From assembly GCA_947561715.1 (NCBI GenBank), contig OX387199.1, positions 13,583,001 to 13,647,000 of the forward strand: 64,000 nt of DNA. Reading direction: 5' to 3'. Of this stretch, positions 1-12,742 are shown one piece after another. Each line of letters starts with the position of its first letter. Within the stretch, counting starts at the first letter, position 1. Below the pieces are notes generated by a model, which saw only the letters and a program-made list of their open reading frames with translations, was not told the DNA's origin and made no database searches. Source of the DNA: Ascidia mentula. Taxonomy: Eukaryota; Chordata; Ascidiacea; Phlebobranchia; Ascidiidae. The position numbers and the translations under genes are program-made.

Positions 1-1469
1 AAAACATCATGAAAAAAATTCATGCCAATTCAATAAACGAAAGTAAACCTATGCAATTCTTATTAACTTAAAGTGCCCATATGGAATGATTTCATTGCAG
101 TACAGGTGTAAAATTTCATTCTGGACACAACTGTTTTCTGTAAAAGATGGTTCCATCAATCTTATATACATAAAAATTGCAAAATGTAAAGTAATTGTAG
201 GTAAAAAAAGGTTTTATGGCTGAAATGTGTTCGAGGCGTGTGCAAAACATATACATGCATATGGGGGTATAGTTATTGTTCTGCAAACTTGACAATGTTT
301 GCGTTTATTTTCGCGCAAAAGTTTGATAGCATGGATGCAAACGAATTTTTGTGGCAAAGGATTTCAGCGGCAAACATTGTTGCGTAGAATTATAAGTTAG
401 AATATATATCTGATTTAAATAAATATATATATTTTCATATTTGATGTCTTTGGATAGGACAGCCTATGAACTTCAACGTGTGAAAAAATCAAGTCGCTAT
501 GTTGTAAGATGTAGCCGAGTTACCCGCGGCCAAATTTTGTTACCGGCGATTTTTTTAACTGCAATTCCTCTGGACAGTTTTGCAACGCTTTCAACTTGAA
601 AGCCACGAAATCGCTACAATGAAAAATGTTTCTTGCGTTGTTTTACGGGCAGCTTGATACCTGCTGCAACCCAAGATCTCTTGGGTGAAAATATTGTGAA
701 TGCAAATTTTCGTAGATTTAGTATGGACAAGTGTCACACCACAGTGCAGGGTTTTTTCTCAGACCCCCCGTCTTAGATCATTTTGCAACCTGATTAGCGT
801 TGAAAATACTACAAACAATATCAACAATAACGAATATCAAAATAGCGGTAAGTGTGAATTCTTCAGACGCGTAGTAAAAGAAACGAAAGAAAGAAAAAAA
901 ACTTGTAGCCTAAACAACTTTAAAATCGTAAGATACAACGATAGTGTAAGAACCATTCAAAAGTAGACTAATTGTACAACCAATGCAGTTATGAATTACT
1001 GCAGTGATTACTGCTAATACGCACTGTTTGAAACGTACTAATTTTTTAAGGTATCATTACGAACCCCCTTGCAGTCGTTGCGGACCCCTAGGGGTGAGTA
1101 TCACACTACAGAGTATACCATGGGCACACAGTGGTTGATTGTACTATGACGTCACAAAACCAATTTTTCTCTGTCGCGTCAATTGACAAACTGATTTTCA
1201 GCAGAAACACGCAAAAAAAGTTATTAATCATTTCAATTTAACGCACAGACAGCAATTAATTTACAACATAATGTCATAAATTAGTAAAACTAAAGAAATG
1301 AACGAGAACTAAAAATGCTAACCTTTTTGTTACGTAATAAGGGCGAATATTACGAAATATTGCTCTACGCATACAGCTGACCAAACCCACCCTCTTAGAA
1401 GAAAAACAAAAAACGAATGTAATCTAATTATGTATTAAGTTGTTTCATAAATGTACGTTTTCGACCATA
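1..1469. other. intergenic, no gene seen
   Basis: I see no convincing coding exon here. The one ATG frame, at 700-966, has no splice context or family resemblance. Near 1075-1110 lies a short perfect palindrome (ACCCCTAGGGGT) in a context resembling the terminus of a hAT-type DNA transposon read on the minus strand. The promoter of the gene starting at 1470 must lie here or further upstream, but I found no clear TATA box. Confidence 0.5.
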
Positions 1470-4400
1470 ATGAAGAATGGTTTAAATGAAGTTCAGAAGC
1501 AGCGACGGTGCAGTTATGAACAGTCACCAGCCAACATGTTGCTCGAAAAAACAACCAAGGAAAAAATGGTAGAACTTCGTCAGTTACTTTCTGTGGGCGG
1601 TATGTCAAGTTCATGATTCTTGTGCGCGTTGAATTATCGGTTTTGCAGTATTAAAAGTAGCATGTTTTTTGCCGTGGCCAGGAGGCGCAATAATTAGGAC
1701 AGTTACAAATAACCTGTTTAGACGAGTATGTCGAATCATATCCACGTGACCTAGCTGAGAAGCTGGATGTTTCGAGTGACGTTGTAGTAAAAATGATGGG
1801 CTTGGAAGAGATGCAAGCATTGCGCAAGAGGGCAAAAATTCTTTCTCGTCTGGAGGACTGTAAAATGCGGATAGTGACTGCACTTGAAATGGCCGATGAA
1901 ACGGTCGGTATTGTTACTTAAGCACATACAACGGGTTCCCCGTTCGGGTGTGCCTTTAGTCGGGAGTGATACAGTCGTATACGCACGATCAAGAAGTGCA
2001 CAGGCAATATACATTATTGTGTCATCAAAACCTAACATTTTTGCACAGAAATGGCAAGAATTTTCTTCAAATAACTTTCAGCAGCTTTTTAAAAGTTATG
2101 TGTTGTGTTTAGGTTTTTGGTTGTTTTAAATTTGTCTTTTCTTAGTTCTGGTATTCGTTTAACATTTGGTGAACATTCTTGCCCTATATTGTTGGCTATG
2201 TTTTTGAGGATTTAAGATTTTCTGGTATGGTTGGTACGTTAACACTGTGCGAGTACACGAGCAGAAAAATGTTTGAGAATCATTGCTTTACGTGTTCAAG
2301 CTAATTTTTACTGCGCAATAGTTGCAAGAAATCAAAGTTTTACTGAAGCTAATAGGCCGACGACATTCCTTGGGGAAAAGATGCAGAAGATGTGGAAACT
2401 CCAGATAAGGGAAGCAAAATCACTTTTAATGACCCAGATGAAGAAAAACTGTCTGAAGAAAAATGGAAACGTAAAACTGAACAATCACAAATACTCTGTG
2501 ACATCTCGCAGTATATTCAAGCCTGCAAGACAAAGTATGAATGTTATTTATAGTAAACCCAGTCTTGCGTGTGTTGTTTAGTTTTAACAAATAGTTCCAT
2601 GTATGCAATTTCATCAGTTTAGTCAGATGTCTGCAATCTATGGTCTTGGAGCCACATGTAGCTCTGTAGCGACAGCAAGAACATTTGGAAAACAACTATA
2701 TAATTTCAAAAAAACATTTCAAAATTTTGGTGCACAGGGCGATTTTTCAAGGTTTTGTAAGTTTACTAAAACGTACAATGACGCTTTTTTATATTTTGTT
2801 TGCATTGAAGGGTCAAAATAATCTTATGCGTTTAGCGATACAGACCATTTCAGGGCTCAGTTTTTATGGCAACCTGCTGTTTATTCCAAAGCATTTTGAC
2901 TTATGTATAAAAGGCAATGGACATATTTGACGTAAGTCTTATATTTTGTCAGGGATTCAGACATGGCAGAATTAATTGACTGGATGTCCAACTTTGCCTT
3001 CGAAATTACTTGGGATGAGGTTGGAGTGAAACCAATCGAAGAACGTGAAAGCGAGGAAATTGATACTTACCGGTAATTATTTTTATACGGATTGTTTTGA
3101 AGTATAAGTCGACAACCAAGATAAACTGAATTCTTTTAAATAAAGCTAAATTATTTTTTGATTTGCTGCCCAATCGATGTTACGTTTTTCCAAACCACGA
3201 CAGGCAAAGAAAAAATTTTATTTTTTTGTCTCTTTGGAAAAATTGTTGCAAAATATTTTGTATGGAATGATGGTGCTAGCATAAGCAATATAAATTTGTT
3301 GAGTAAATTTACATAAAAATCGATAACTTCCAAAGTTATTGGATCTATTTTTGGGATGTTAATTTAATTGTAAATTACCTTGGCAAAATATGCCTCGAAA
3401 AGCAAAATATTAGCTTAAAAACTATTATTTTATCGGAATCTTGATAATCTTTGTTATAGCGGGATGGTGCTAGCATTACAAAAAGCATGGAAATGTGCGC
3501 GCAAGATTGATCAACTTATCCAACTAATTGTGTCGGATGACACGTATGACGTTTTATCAAGTAAATTTCCCGCGCATATTGCAGCTGCTCGAAAAAAGAG
3601 AAAAGCCATGCCTTCCCGTAAACTTTGGTGCAGGCAAGTACATGTCATTGTATTTTTTGCTAACTTAAAGTTAAAATTGTTCATGTACGTCGATGTTCTG
3701 AAAAATGTATTTAACTCAACGTGTTTCAGTATTAAATTACGAAACAAGCTGGAGCAGTACTGCAAGTTGCGACAGGCAATAAAAGACCCGTCTAGGAAGG
3801 GAAATCAGGACAGCTTGCCAAAACAAGAAGTGACCGTTTTAACTGCAGGTATAACTTTTACCATTGACCATGTTGATGTCTTTGTTAAAGAATGGCACTG
3901 GGTGTATTAAATTTATTGGCTCCAAATAAATAAAACTGCAAAAAATACAAAAACAATAGGACAAGAACCAGCAAATAATCCATACAAGGAAGTTGAAGCA
4001 ATAATTTTGAGAGAAATCAGCAACTCGTGGAAAGAAGCAAGTCATGATATAACTTACTTCATAAAAGAAGTTATAACGCACAGATTTACAAAGGTAGCCA
4101 ACATACTCGTTTATCCAACGTTTTGTTAAACTATATGTAAGTTTAAAGTTATTTCTGAAAAATAAATGGATTTCAAAAAAGTGGATTTGTCGGTGCTTTT
4201 ATGCGTAGAAAGGATTAAAACTCAGCGATTATAGTAATTAAACGACTGAACTATAAAAAATAAATGATTTTTAGCCGTCATGTAAGAAAAGGCTGGAACG
4301 TGGTTTGCTGTTGTTGGAATTCTTAAACGCTGCAGTTGAAGGAAAGTTGATGGAAGCCAGTCAAACATCAGTTATTCTGAAAGACACACAAGCCACGGTT

Positions 4401-7400
4401 AGCAGGTGAAAAATATCTTGACAATGACGTACAACATGCCATATTGTGAAACCTAAAAACTGTTTTTGTTGCGTTAGAATACAAGAAGAGGCAACACAGA
4501 TGCAGAAGGAAATAGCGGAAACACAAAAGGTTTTGCAAATGGCCCGAAGAAAGATCACGAAACAAAAGAAACAAGTGCGTTTTCTACTTAGTCGTGCACG
4601 AATTCCTATTTTGATGTTTCGCTTTGTTTCAGTTGGAAATGGCCTCCAAAGAAAACGAAAAACTTAACACGAAAATTGGAAATTTGAACGATCATATTGC
4701 ATCACTCCAGAAACGCATCGAGGAACTTCAGGATTTGCCCAATCAATCTGAATTTGACGGTGATATTTAAAAAGTTAAAAGTGGCTCGCATGTTTTTGAT
4801 TGTCCGTTTAAGAATTTAACTCATACGCAATGTTTACGCACGTCTTGATTAAACGCTGAATCCGCAGATCTGATAAAAACCAACCAATTTTTTTACGAAA
4901 CACAATATAGCGCCACTTTTTTCGGCAAAAAGGGGTGGTCGTTGTATTCTGACCTTTAACAAATTATGGGGGAGGGCAATTTATAATAAAGTTTCGTCTG
5001 CATGACCCACAAGTCATCAGTGAGTTTTTTACCTCTAGGGGTACTTATATTGGCAATTTTTATTTAAAATGCAATCGCAGAATGCAAGGAAAGGTTGGAC
5101 GAGTTGGAAGAAGATTACGCAGAACTTGAACAAGAAGTTGAAGAAGCAAAATCCTCGTTAAACACAAAAACTGCCGAGTGTGACAATCTAAAGAAAAAGT
5201 AGGGCGTGACGACGTTCTTTGGGTCCAATTGTTGTTTTAATAAAAGATAGAGTAGCAAGCATAATGGGCGATAAAAATTTATACTTCCTGCAACATGTGT
5301 CTTTTGTTCTCACACGATTTTTCGTTAAGGTTGGACGATGAGAAGGAAGTAAGCGCTAATCTTGCCGAGGAGGTTCAGACTGTGGAGGAAGAGAACGAAA
5401 AGATGCAAAAGCAAATTCAGGAAATGGAAGAAAAACTTTCAGCACAGGAGAATAACATTATGTCGTTACGTTTGATGGTTTACTACAAAGATGAGGTAAA
5501 CCAAATAATTGAAAACCATTTCTATATTGAAATAACTTGTTTGTTTTCACTATGTTTTATTTAATATTTTTAAAACATCTTCGATAACCTACGGACGAAA
5601 TTCCGCACATTGTTTTCCACCTTGCAGGTTATAAGGCGTCTGAAACAAGCAGCGATTGAATTAAAATCAAGCGAGAAGCAGCGAAAATCGCCAAAAAAAC
5701 CTCCGCCGTCACCTGACGAAGAACCCAAAAAATCTTCCGAATCTGTTGTAGAAAAGCGTGAAGTGATCGAGACAATAACGCGGGTAAATGCGAGTCAAAG
5801 AGCCTCAATTAAATTTTCCAAAAGATTTATTTATCTGGTGGTTTTGGCGTCTGGATATCTTGCTTGAAACATACATCACCACTTTAACCTCAGACGCGCA
5901 ACCTTATTTGCTGTTTTGTTTTTTTGGTAGTGCTAAAGAAGTAATTAAGTTACAAAACGAATGACCAAAGTGGTTTTTATGCGGTTGTGACCAAAAATAT
6001 ATCACGTCAGATAACCCACAATAAAAAATATGTAAATTATATCCTGCTTATCGAATGCGAGTTGTGTAGTTATATAACCTTGACTGGTTATTACATTGAC
6101 TGTAAAAAAAAACTGTTTGATAATTTGCAGGCGGAAGCGAAGCCTAGCGAAGCGGAACCAACGAAAGTTGTAGCAGAACAACCTGCACCTGATCCGAAAC
6201 CGACGGGCGTGGAGTTGGCTGAGAGCAAGATGATTGTGAAATATGATCAGAAATCTTTCAGTGACAGACTTTCGGAACAAGGTGTTGGACCCGTTCATGC
6301 TAATTGGGATTTCTTTTTGAATGCAATTCGTTGCTGCGGTGTTGGAAAATATACACAGCCCAATTTACTTACAATGATATTTTATTGTTTATGTTTTAAA
6401 TTTATTGAATCAAATTTTAAATATATTAATTAAGAAAAATAGCAATACTGTCAAAGCGTAAACTGCATAATTTTAATGTTTTTTAATTCAAATTCAAATT
6501 TCCCATAAAAGGTTGGTCTAAACCGATAACGTTTTTTTTTTTTAAAGCCCCAAAGCCGATCAAGTCAGCGATGCGCACTCGTGTGATTTTTAAACAAGAG
6601 GAAAGACAGGGATTAATTGAAAACTGTCAAAGAGCTCATGGTAAAATTCAAGATTTGACGAAACGTTTGAACCGCATGTCTGAAGATTACAAGATGAAAC
6701 TGAAATCTGCTGTGGACCAGGAAAAGCACAAGTCGGTGAGTCAGCATGAGATGCAGATGATTGTTAATGAGTTTAATGAAGCCCAACATGTTTGCAGTTT
6801 TTTTGAACATTTTAAAAATAAATATCGACCTAGGTTCTTGACAAAATGAAAAACGAAGAAGAACTTCAAAATTTGTGTTTTGCTGTTTGTGATGAGACGA
6901 TGAGAGTGCAGAAGGAGCTGCGCAAGTTTAATCACCATTTATCCGGAGAATTGAAAATGTTAATTAACATAAAAGGTATGGTATGAAGTGGTATGATAGA
7001 TTAAAATCAGCCAAAGGTAAAACGACAGAATCGTCTGTCATGAAATAAATTTGGTTACTACAGCAACAGTTTAGTTGAGGTTGAGAGTTCCTGATTATAC
7101 AGTAAGCTACCCGCACACAAACTCCATGCGAACTTAGTGTGGTATATCACAGGCAAACTGTTTGAAGAAGCTAACGGGGACAGAAAGAAGACAACCACCG
7201 GAGTGATGACAATGCAGACTGCAGGGTTTGGCGGTGTCGGAGTGAAACATAACAACAAAGGACGTTCAAGGGGAAGGAAGGGTCAAGGACCCGGGGCCCA
7301 GGAAAGTGCTGGCGTCGAAAGCGAACAAAGAATGCCGGATATGATGTCTATGATGAGCGGTGGTATGCAAGGCAACCTAGATGGCGGCATGGGCGGTTTC

Positions 7401-10400
7401 GGAGGCGCAGGCCTGCCTTTCATGAGCGGCCAAGAGCAAGCAAGCGATGAAACTTCAGACGATTTGCAAAATGAAAATATTAAACCTGCTGACGGGAATT
7501 ATTGGAAATCGCTGCGTACCGCAGTGGTGGGAAAAAACGTCCAAAAAGATCCTCCACCGGCGCCGAAAGAGAAACGCAACTCTTTAGCTGCAAGAGTTCT
7601 GGCCGAGAAGCAGCGTCGCGCAAGCATGGCTGTAGATAGAAACACAGACTCGATTCCACACTTTAGTTCGGGGTACAGCGCTGACTCGGAAACAAGCGAT
7701 TCGGACATTTTACACCTGTTATTTCCTTCATCCGGTGTAGAGCATGACGATACATCTGGAATAGTCACACCACGGACAAACGACGAGTCTTTGGTTTCAG
7801 CGTCTCCCACTTTAGAGCCAACTCCAACAGGAATTATTGTGATCAGTGCACCCGAGACGGATCCAGTTTCAGAGGCAGGAGTTGGAAGCCATAACGAGGA
7901 AACACCCAAACTGTTGACTGTTGTGGATCGTAAGATGGCAAGACTGGGCCAGAGGCGAAGGTCGTCCATGGTACCCTTGCAGGACGTCCTTCAGATTGCC
8001 CGGAGGCAAAGCATTAGAGTCGCTCCCCGTCCTCGGGTTGTCAAATTTCGAGGCTTCTTTCCAGAATTCGGCGACGGTAAATCAGCATTGGACAAAAAGA
8101 GGGACGCGATGTCACGTGAGGCGGCTGTAAAAAGAAGAAAGGCAAAACTTGAGGAGGAGGAAGCAGCGAGAAAAAAAGCAAGGAAGAAAGCTTTAGCGGC
8201 AGCAACAGGGATCGAGGATGACCCACTTAAACAGGCGGAAGTTTTTGTACGAAACATTTCTAACAAGGTACTATTTTGTTTTCTATTGATTGCAAGCAGT
8301 CGGTCTCTTTTTTTACTCAATTGACACACAACAAGACAAAGTAAATTGTTTGCTGATATGGTATAGTCATACCTTGGTATTAAAATCATTTCAGGTTATG
8401 GGGTTTCTTTCGGGTATGAGTGCGAACTTGGTGGACGCTATCAAAACTGAAAAAACGCAGTCTGGCGCAAAACTGCAACAGATTGAGCAGGAGCTCGTGA
8501 ATGTAAAAATGAAAGCTAATGCAGAAGTGGCAAATGCACGCAGAGAAAAAGAAAAAAAATCAGAAGAAGCAAAACTTGCCAAAAAGGCCCTAATCGCTCT
8601 ATTAGCAGGAAAGGTATCGGCCCAGAATGTTTGTTATTTTTAAATAGTCGGTACAGTATTGTTCCATTAGAAAAGTTCCTTTGGTTGAAGCAAACAAAAA
8701 GCATTGTGTATGACATAAAAAAAATTTCAACAGAAATTTCATCTGTAAATTTTTGCCTAATGCAGTCACAGGAACAGTGGACTCCAGTTTCGGAGAAAGC
8801 AGAAAAGAGTTTTATTCCCACGCAAGTGCTGGTAGACCTGAAGCACTTGGAAGATGAAATGGTGGCAACTCAAGAGAGGTTGTTAAAAGCTGCAAAAAAA
8901 CACACAACTCTCGCCGGCGACTACCAGTAAGAATAAATACAACTATATTTGGAAACGTTACTGAACATACAGTGTTGGGAAAGCTTTGAAAATAACTTCG
9001 TTTCAAACTGGCGCCAAATTTAGATTTTCTTTAGTATGTATGTTTCATCAAGTTTGTGTTACCTTTAAGACGTCGTTCTTTCGAGCTCTCGGCGCAAGTG
9101 CAAGAAAACGAACGAGCAAAACTCGAAGCTTTGGCCGAATTGAGACGCAATGAAGCTGAGAATAAAGCGCTACGCGTCCAACTTTACGAACTGCGAAAAA
9201 ATGAAACCCAAAAAATGTTCCTTAGCATTCGGAATCACACAAAAAACAAACGCTGCATTGAAGAGTGCTCGAAGCTAGACTTCAACGTGAAAAAGGCAAG
9301 TTTTTAGCTTAAGCTGTAGAATATCGTGAACTGATTAAACGTTACGTTCATAATTTCATTTCACGTATAGTTGTAAATTGTTAATATTTACAGCTTGGAT
9401 TGGAGCTTTTGGAAAAGTCTATGGCTTATCCTCGAATTCGGCTACAGAACCTGGTGGTTAGATATAAACAACATTACGCAATGCGAAGCTGCATCGACAC
9501 ATTGAGATGCAAACTGAAAGAGGAATACAGCTCAAGAGCTCGGATCCAAGGGCATCGCGAAACGGTATTGTGTAATCTGCTTGAAAATGATCAGAGTTTT
9601 TTTAAACCTTGTTACAAATTCTAAACTGTAATGAAACAGTAAAAAAATGCCAAAAATTTTCGGGGATTCCGTCAAAAAAGACGAAAGAGTTGTTATGCTC
9701 AAGCGGTTGTTTTTGGCAAAACCTCTGAAAGTTTTTGGCTTTTTTTTTACTTTTTCTTGTTTCAAATAATATCAGGTAGTACAGGTTTACAAATTCTCTA
9801 ATGACTTCAAAGGTTAATAAATCGCAATGACAATCACTTACGTATAAACTATATCGTTTTCAATCGTGTTTGTGTTATTGTGATAGAAATCTGTTCGCTC
9901 GGAACGCCATCTTCTGCGCAACCTTCTTTCACGACTTGAGAGTCGGTACAGCAATCTTAAAGGCGAATGGGATGAGATTCGTCACAACTTGGAGGAGGGT
10001 CGACAAAAAACTCTAATCAAACTTACTGTTCTTTTTCATAATATACGCCAGGAAAGAAGAGACATTCACCTGGTACAGCCAACAATACTAAAAGGTAGAA
10101 TAGGTTTCAGTTGTCGCTTGTAAATTCGAATACGCCACAAGATGTCCACCACTGGTGTGAGTTAGATTCTAGAGCCTGGTTTAGTGATTCAAACACGCGA
10201 ATACATTGTCAAAAGGTCACTAACCTGCCAACCATATAACATTTTAATGCAGTTTCCGGGAAGGGCTGCTGCGGCGAGAAACGTATCAATAACTCGCCTG
10301 TTCCTTGTCCAGTCCGTGTAACCGGAAAAAACCTGCGGGTCGTTTTCCCTCTCAGTTCGTTTGAAGTGTGCGGCCAGCGAGCCGCCCCGAACACTCCTGT

Positions 10401-11619
10401 ATCCGGTCCAAGCGAAACCGGAGACAAATGGAGACAAGAAGAGTCAATCGTGTCACCAAAGAATGTGTTTGACGTAATTGGCACGAAACCACCTGAAGAT
10501 AAATCAAAATCAAAGAAACCACTGGCACAGTGGTTTCCAGATGAAAGCATCTTCTGCCCGTTTTCTAATCGCTCGGGTCGTCTTGCTCCCGTTAACTCAC
10601 GCCTAAGTGTTGAAAGGGAGCCTAACGCTTACAAGAATCAAAAGCGGCGAAGCGTTACTTTGCCGCGATTGACGCCTGCAACTAAAGCAAGCATGCGTCG
10701 GCACAAACGGTCACCAACGTTTATTGAATTTCCTAGGATTCTTGAGCTTGACGTTCAGGCGCGGCTGAGAAGGGCGAAGGCAGCGGTTGTGAATAACTTG
10801 CGTACTTTCGAACAAATCCAAATAGATACAACTCACAGTTACAGTAGCCAGATACACATCCGACAATCGGACACAACGTCCAGCTGGAATTCATCAATGT
10901 CTTGGTTTGGTACGGAAAGTTTGGGGGAATTTGATATGGACAGCGGTTAGTATTTCTTCAAACCAATGTACTACGCACATTTGAAAAGATTTTCCCGAAA
11001 ATTACAAGTTTTGCTGCATTCAACTATCTCAGATCTTTAAAGGAATATAAGCGTGAAACTAAAATTGTCCTTACAAGCGAAAAAATAGCAGTAATCAGAG
11101 TTTGGTAAATGAGATAAATCCTTCTGGTGTTTAAAAAAATCGCTTAATCAGACATAATATGTGGAAAATTGCATTTTGACAGATTTCAGCTTATCACCTC
11201 TCATGCCTGACTTGAAACGGCCTTCCTCGATACCGAGTCCCCAGCGGAGCGTCAACAAGCGAAAAATGAGCTCAGAAGCTTACAATGTAAAGTCGTCCTG
11301 GCTATTTGCAGATTCCACGCCTGCGCCTGGGTATGCCGTTTTGTTATATTGTCTTGTGTGTTCGGACAAATCAAACTTAACTTCGCAATCATGCTAGATA
11401 AAAAAAAGTTTTGAAACACAAATATCGTCTTCGAAACGACACCAGTAAAATCTGTTTGCTTTTTTAACTTCCACTGTCGCTTTGCTTGTTAACTCCGGGA
11501 TGCTTTTCAGAAAATCGTCAGTACTTGATAAAACCCCACTGGAAGACTCATCATCTTCTGGATCGTCACAAAGTTTATCGACATCTTCTACGTCACTTCC
11601 GCCCATCCATGGCGAATAA
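1470..11619 (+). CDS. large coiled-coil protein, 25 exons, family not identified
   Basis: I do not recognise this gene with confidence. The model joins exons 1470-1599, 1722-1903, 2356-2534, 2953-3072, 3460-3633, 3730-3848, 3960-4093, 4275-4405, 4478-4574, 4633-4759, 5081-5198, 5330-5495, 5628-5783, 6131-6281, 6548-6735, 6834-6975, 7153-8267, 8395-8613, 8766-8926, 9070-9295, 9394-9564, 9887-10094, 10253-10945, 11183-11330 and 11511-11619 (TAA), giving about 1787 residues. Phases agree at every junction. An N-terminal globular part contains LIDWMSNFAFEITWDEV. Charged coiled coils follow, then a Gly/Met-rich stretch (about 7330-7430), a Ser/Pro-rich low-complexity region, an Arg/Lys/Glu/Ala helix near 8100-8200 and a Ser-rich tail. 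The exon 2 donor (GTCGGT) and exon 15 end are uncertain. Two introns use GC donors. A possible ATTAAA signal lies at 11646. The layout faintly recalls CCDC7/BioT2 proteins, but this is only an impression. Confidence 0.8.
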
Positions 11620-11835
11620 CTGTCTTTTTCAAAACGATTGTTGCAATTAAAGATATTATTTAATCACAATTCAGAAAAATTACATGTCGCCGAATCTGTG
11701 TTACACTTATATTGAAAAACAATAATTTTATTTGTTATTATATGCTTACTTGAAACGTACAACTGTAAAGAGATATACAGACCTATACATTCAACGAATT
11801 ATGGTCTACATACACCGGAAACTGACGATGATTAA

Positions 11836-11841
11836 TTTATT
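11836..11841 (-). terminator. poly(A) signal of RING gene
   Basis: AATAAA on the minus strand, about 50 bp past the stop codon of the RING-H2 gene. It faces the 3' end of the convergent coiled-coil gene, whose stop is at 11619, so the two genes end within about 220 bp of each other. Confidence 0.6.
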
Positions 11842-11891
11842 AAGTGCAAGTATGTGACTATAATCGCTGTGGTTTGGCTGTTCATTTAGTT

Positions 11892-12720
11892 TCAACTGAG
11901 AATGTTTTCAATCCAGTCACAACGACTATGTCCTGATGCATTAGAAAAAACAGAACAACGACACATTGGACATGAATCGTTGTGTTTTAGCCACTGTTCT
12001 ATGCACACAAAATGAAAAATGTGCTTGCACGGTAGAGTCCTTGTATGTGCACAAGTCGCCAGTTGTGGAAGAGTGTCTTTTAATTCTTCCAGACAGATGG
12101 AACATGAATTAACACAGGAATCCCCATTTTTTATCTTTGTCTTTCTCGCGTTTTCTTTATTGGCAGTTTGTGGAATATGTACGTTGCAGTGCTGCGTTGG
12201 ATTGTGGCATTCAGTTTTTGTTGCCCTAAAAAGGATAAGTTTTCCGGTAAAGTTGAACAAACTTAACTTTATGAGCTTTCAACTCATTCTGCTAGAATGC
12301 TATTGGTTAAAAAATAATAAGCTACATGTAATTAGCATAATGCCGAAAAAATGCACATTTTCGCAGTGCTCAATGAAGGCCTTCATTTGGCGATCGCAAT
12401 TTCATCAATTTTGCCCTGCGCAGAAATCAAATGCGCGTTTCGATTCTTATACGAGTAGAAAGAACAAAGCGCATTGTTTGTTATTGTCTCTTTCTTAGAG
12501 GATACTTTGAAAGTGACATACTGTGGGTTTTACTTAGTGTTTTACCTGCACAATCCACTTCCCATCCACTGCTGAGTTAGGTCAACTTGTTGGTGGCTGT
12601 GTGAATTGTAACTGCGCCAGTGCCTAGGTACGTAGTGGCGCATTGCCATGCTACTAGAATCTATCCAGCATTCCTGGACCTGGTATGCTTGATTTCTGTA
12701 GTAAACGCGTCTCTGGTAGT
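11892..12720 (-). CDS. RING-H2 finger protein, 5' end unresolved
   Basis: Two exons are supported. The upstream one runs 12720-12546 (acceptor GGCGCAG, donor AG|GTAAA). The last runs 12225-11892 (acceptor TTTTTAG). The join restores the frame across the Arg codon. The last exon carries a RING-H2 finger: CSICLEEL, then a 24-residue gap, CKHIFHFVCIEQWL and CPMC, giving the C3H2C3 zinc-ligand pattern of E3 ubiquitin ligases. It is followed by a short tail ending NILS. The first visible exon is rich in Tyr, His and Ser and has no in-frame ATG near its left edge, so either a further 5' exon exists or translation starts at an internal Met (MAMRH). No transmembrane segment is seen. Substrate unknown. 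Confidence 0.7.
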
Positions 12721-12742
12721 CTGCGCCAAAACACAACGTCAA

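Noticed and set aside
11394-11606. Minus-strand acidic ORF (MGGSDVEDVDKLCDDPED) that looks protein-like
   Set aside because: The plus strand of the same region carries the last exon of the coiled-coil gene, with a strong TGCTTTTCAG acceptor, correct phase and a Ser-rich coding sequence to a stop at 11619. The minus frame is its shadow.
12542-12742. RING gene first exon read as starting at 12742
   Set aside because: That start codon is TTG, and an in-frame stop lies just upstream of it. A splice acceptor at 12721-12723 fits better, so the feature is ended at 12720.
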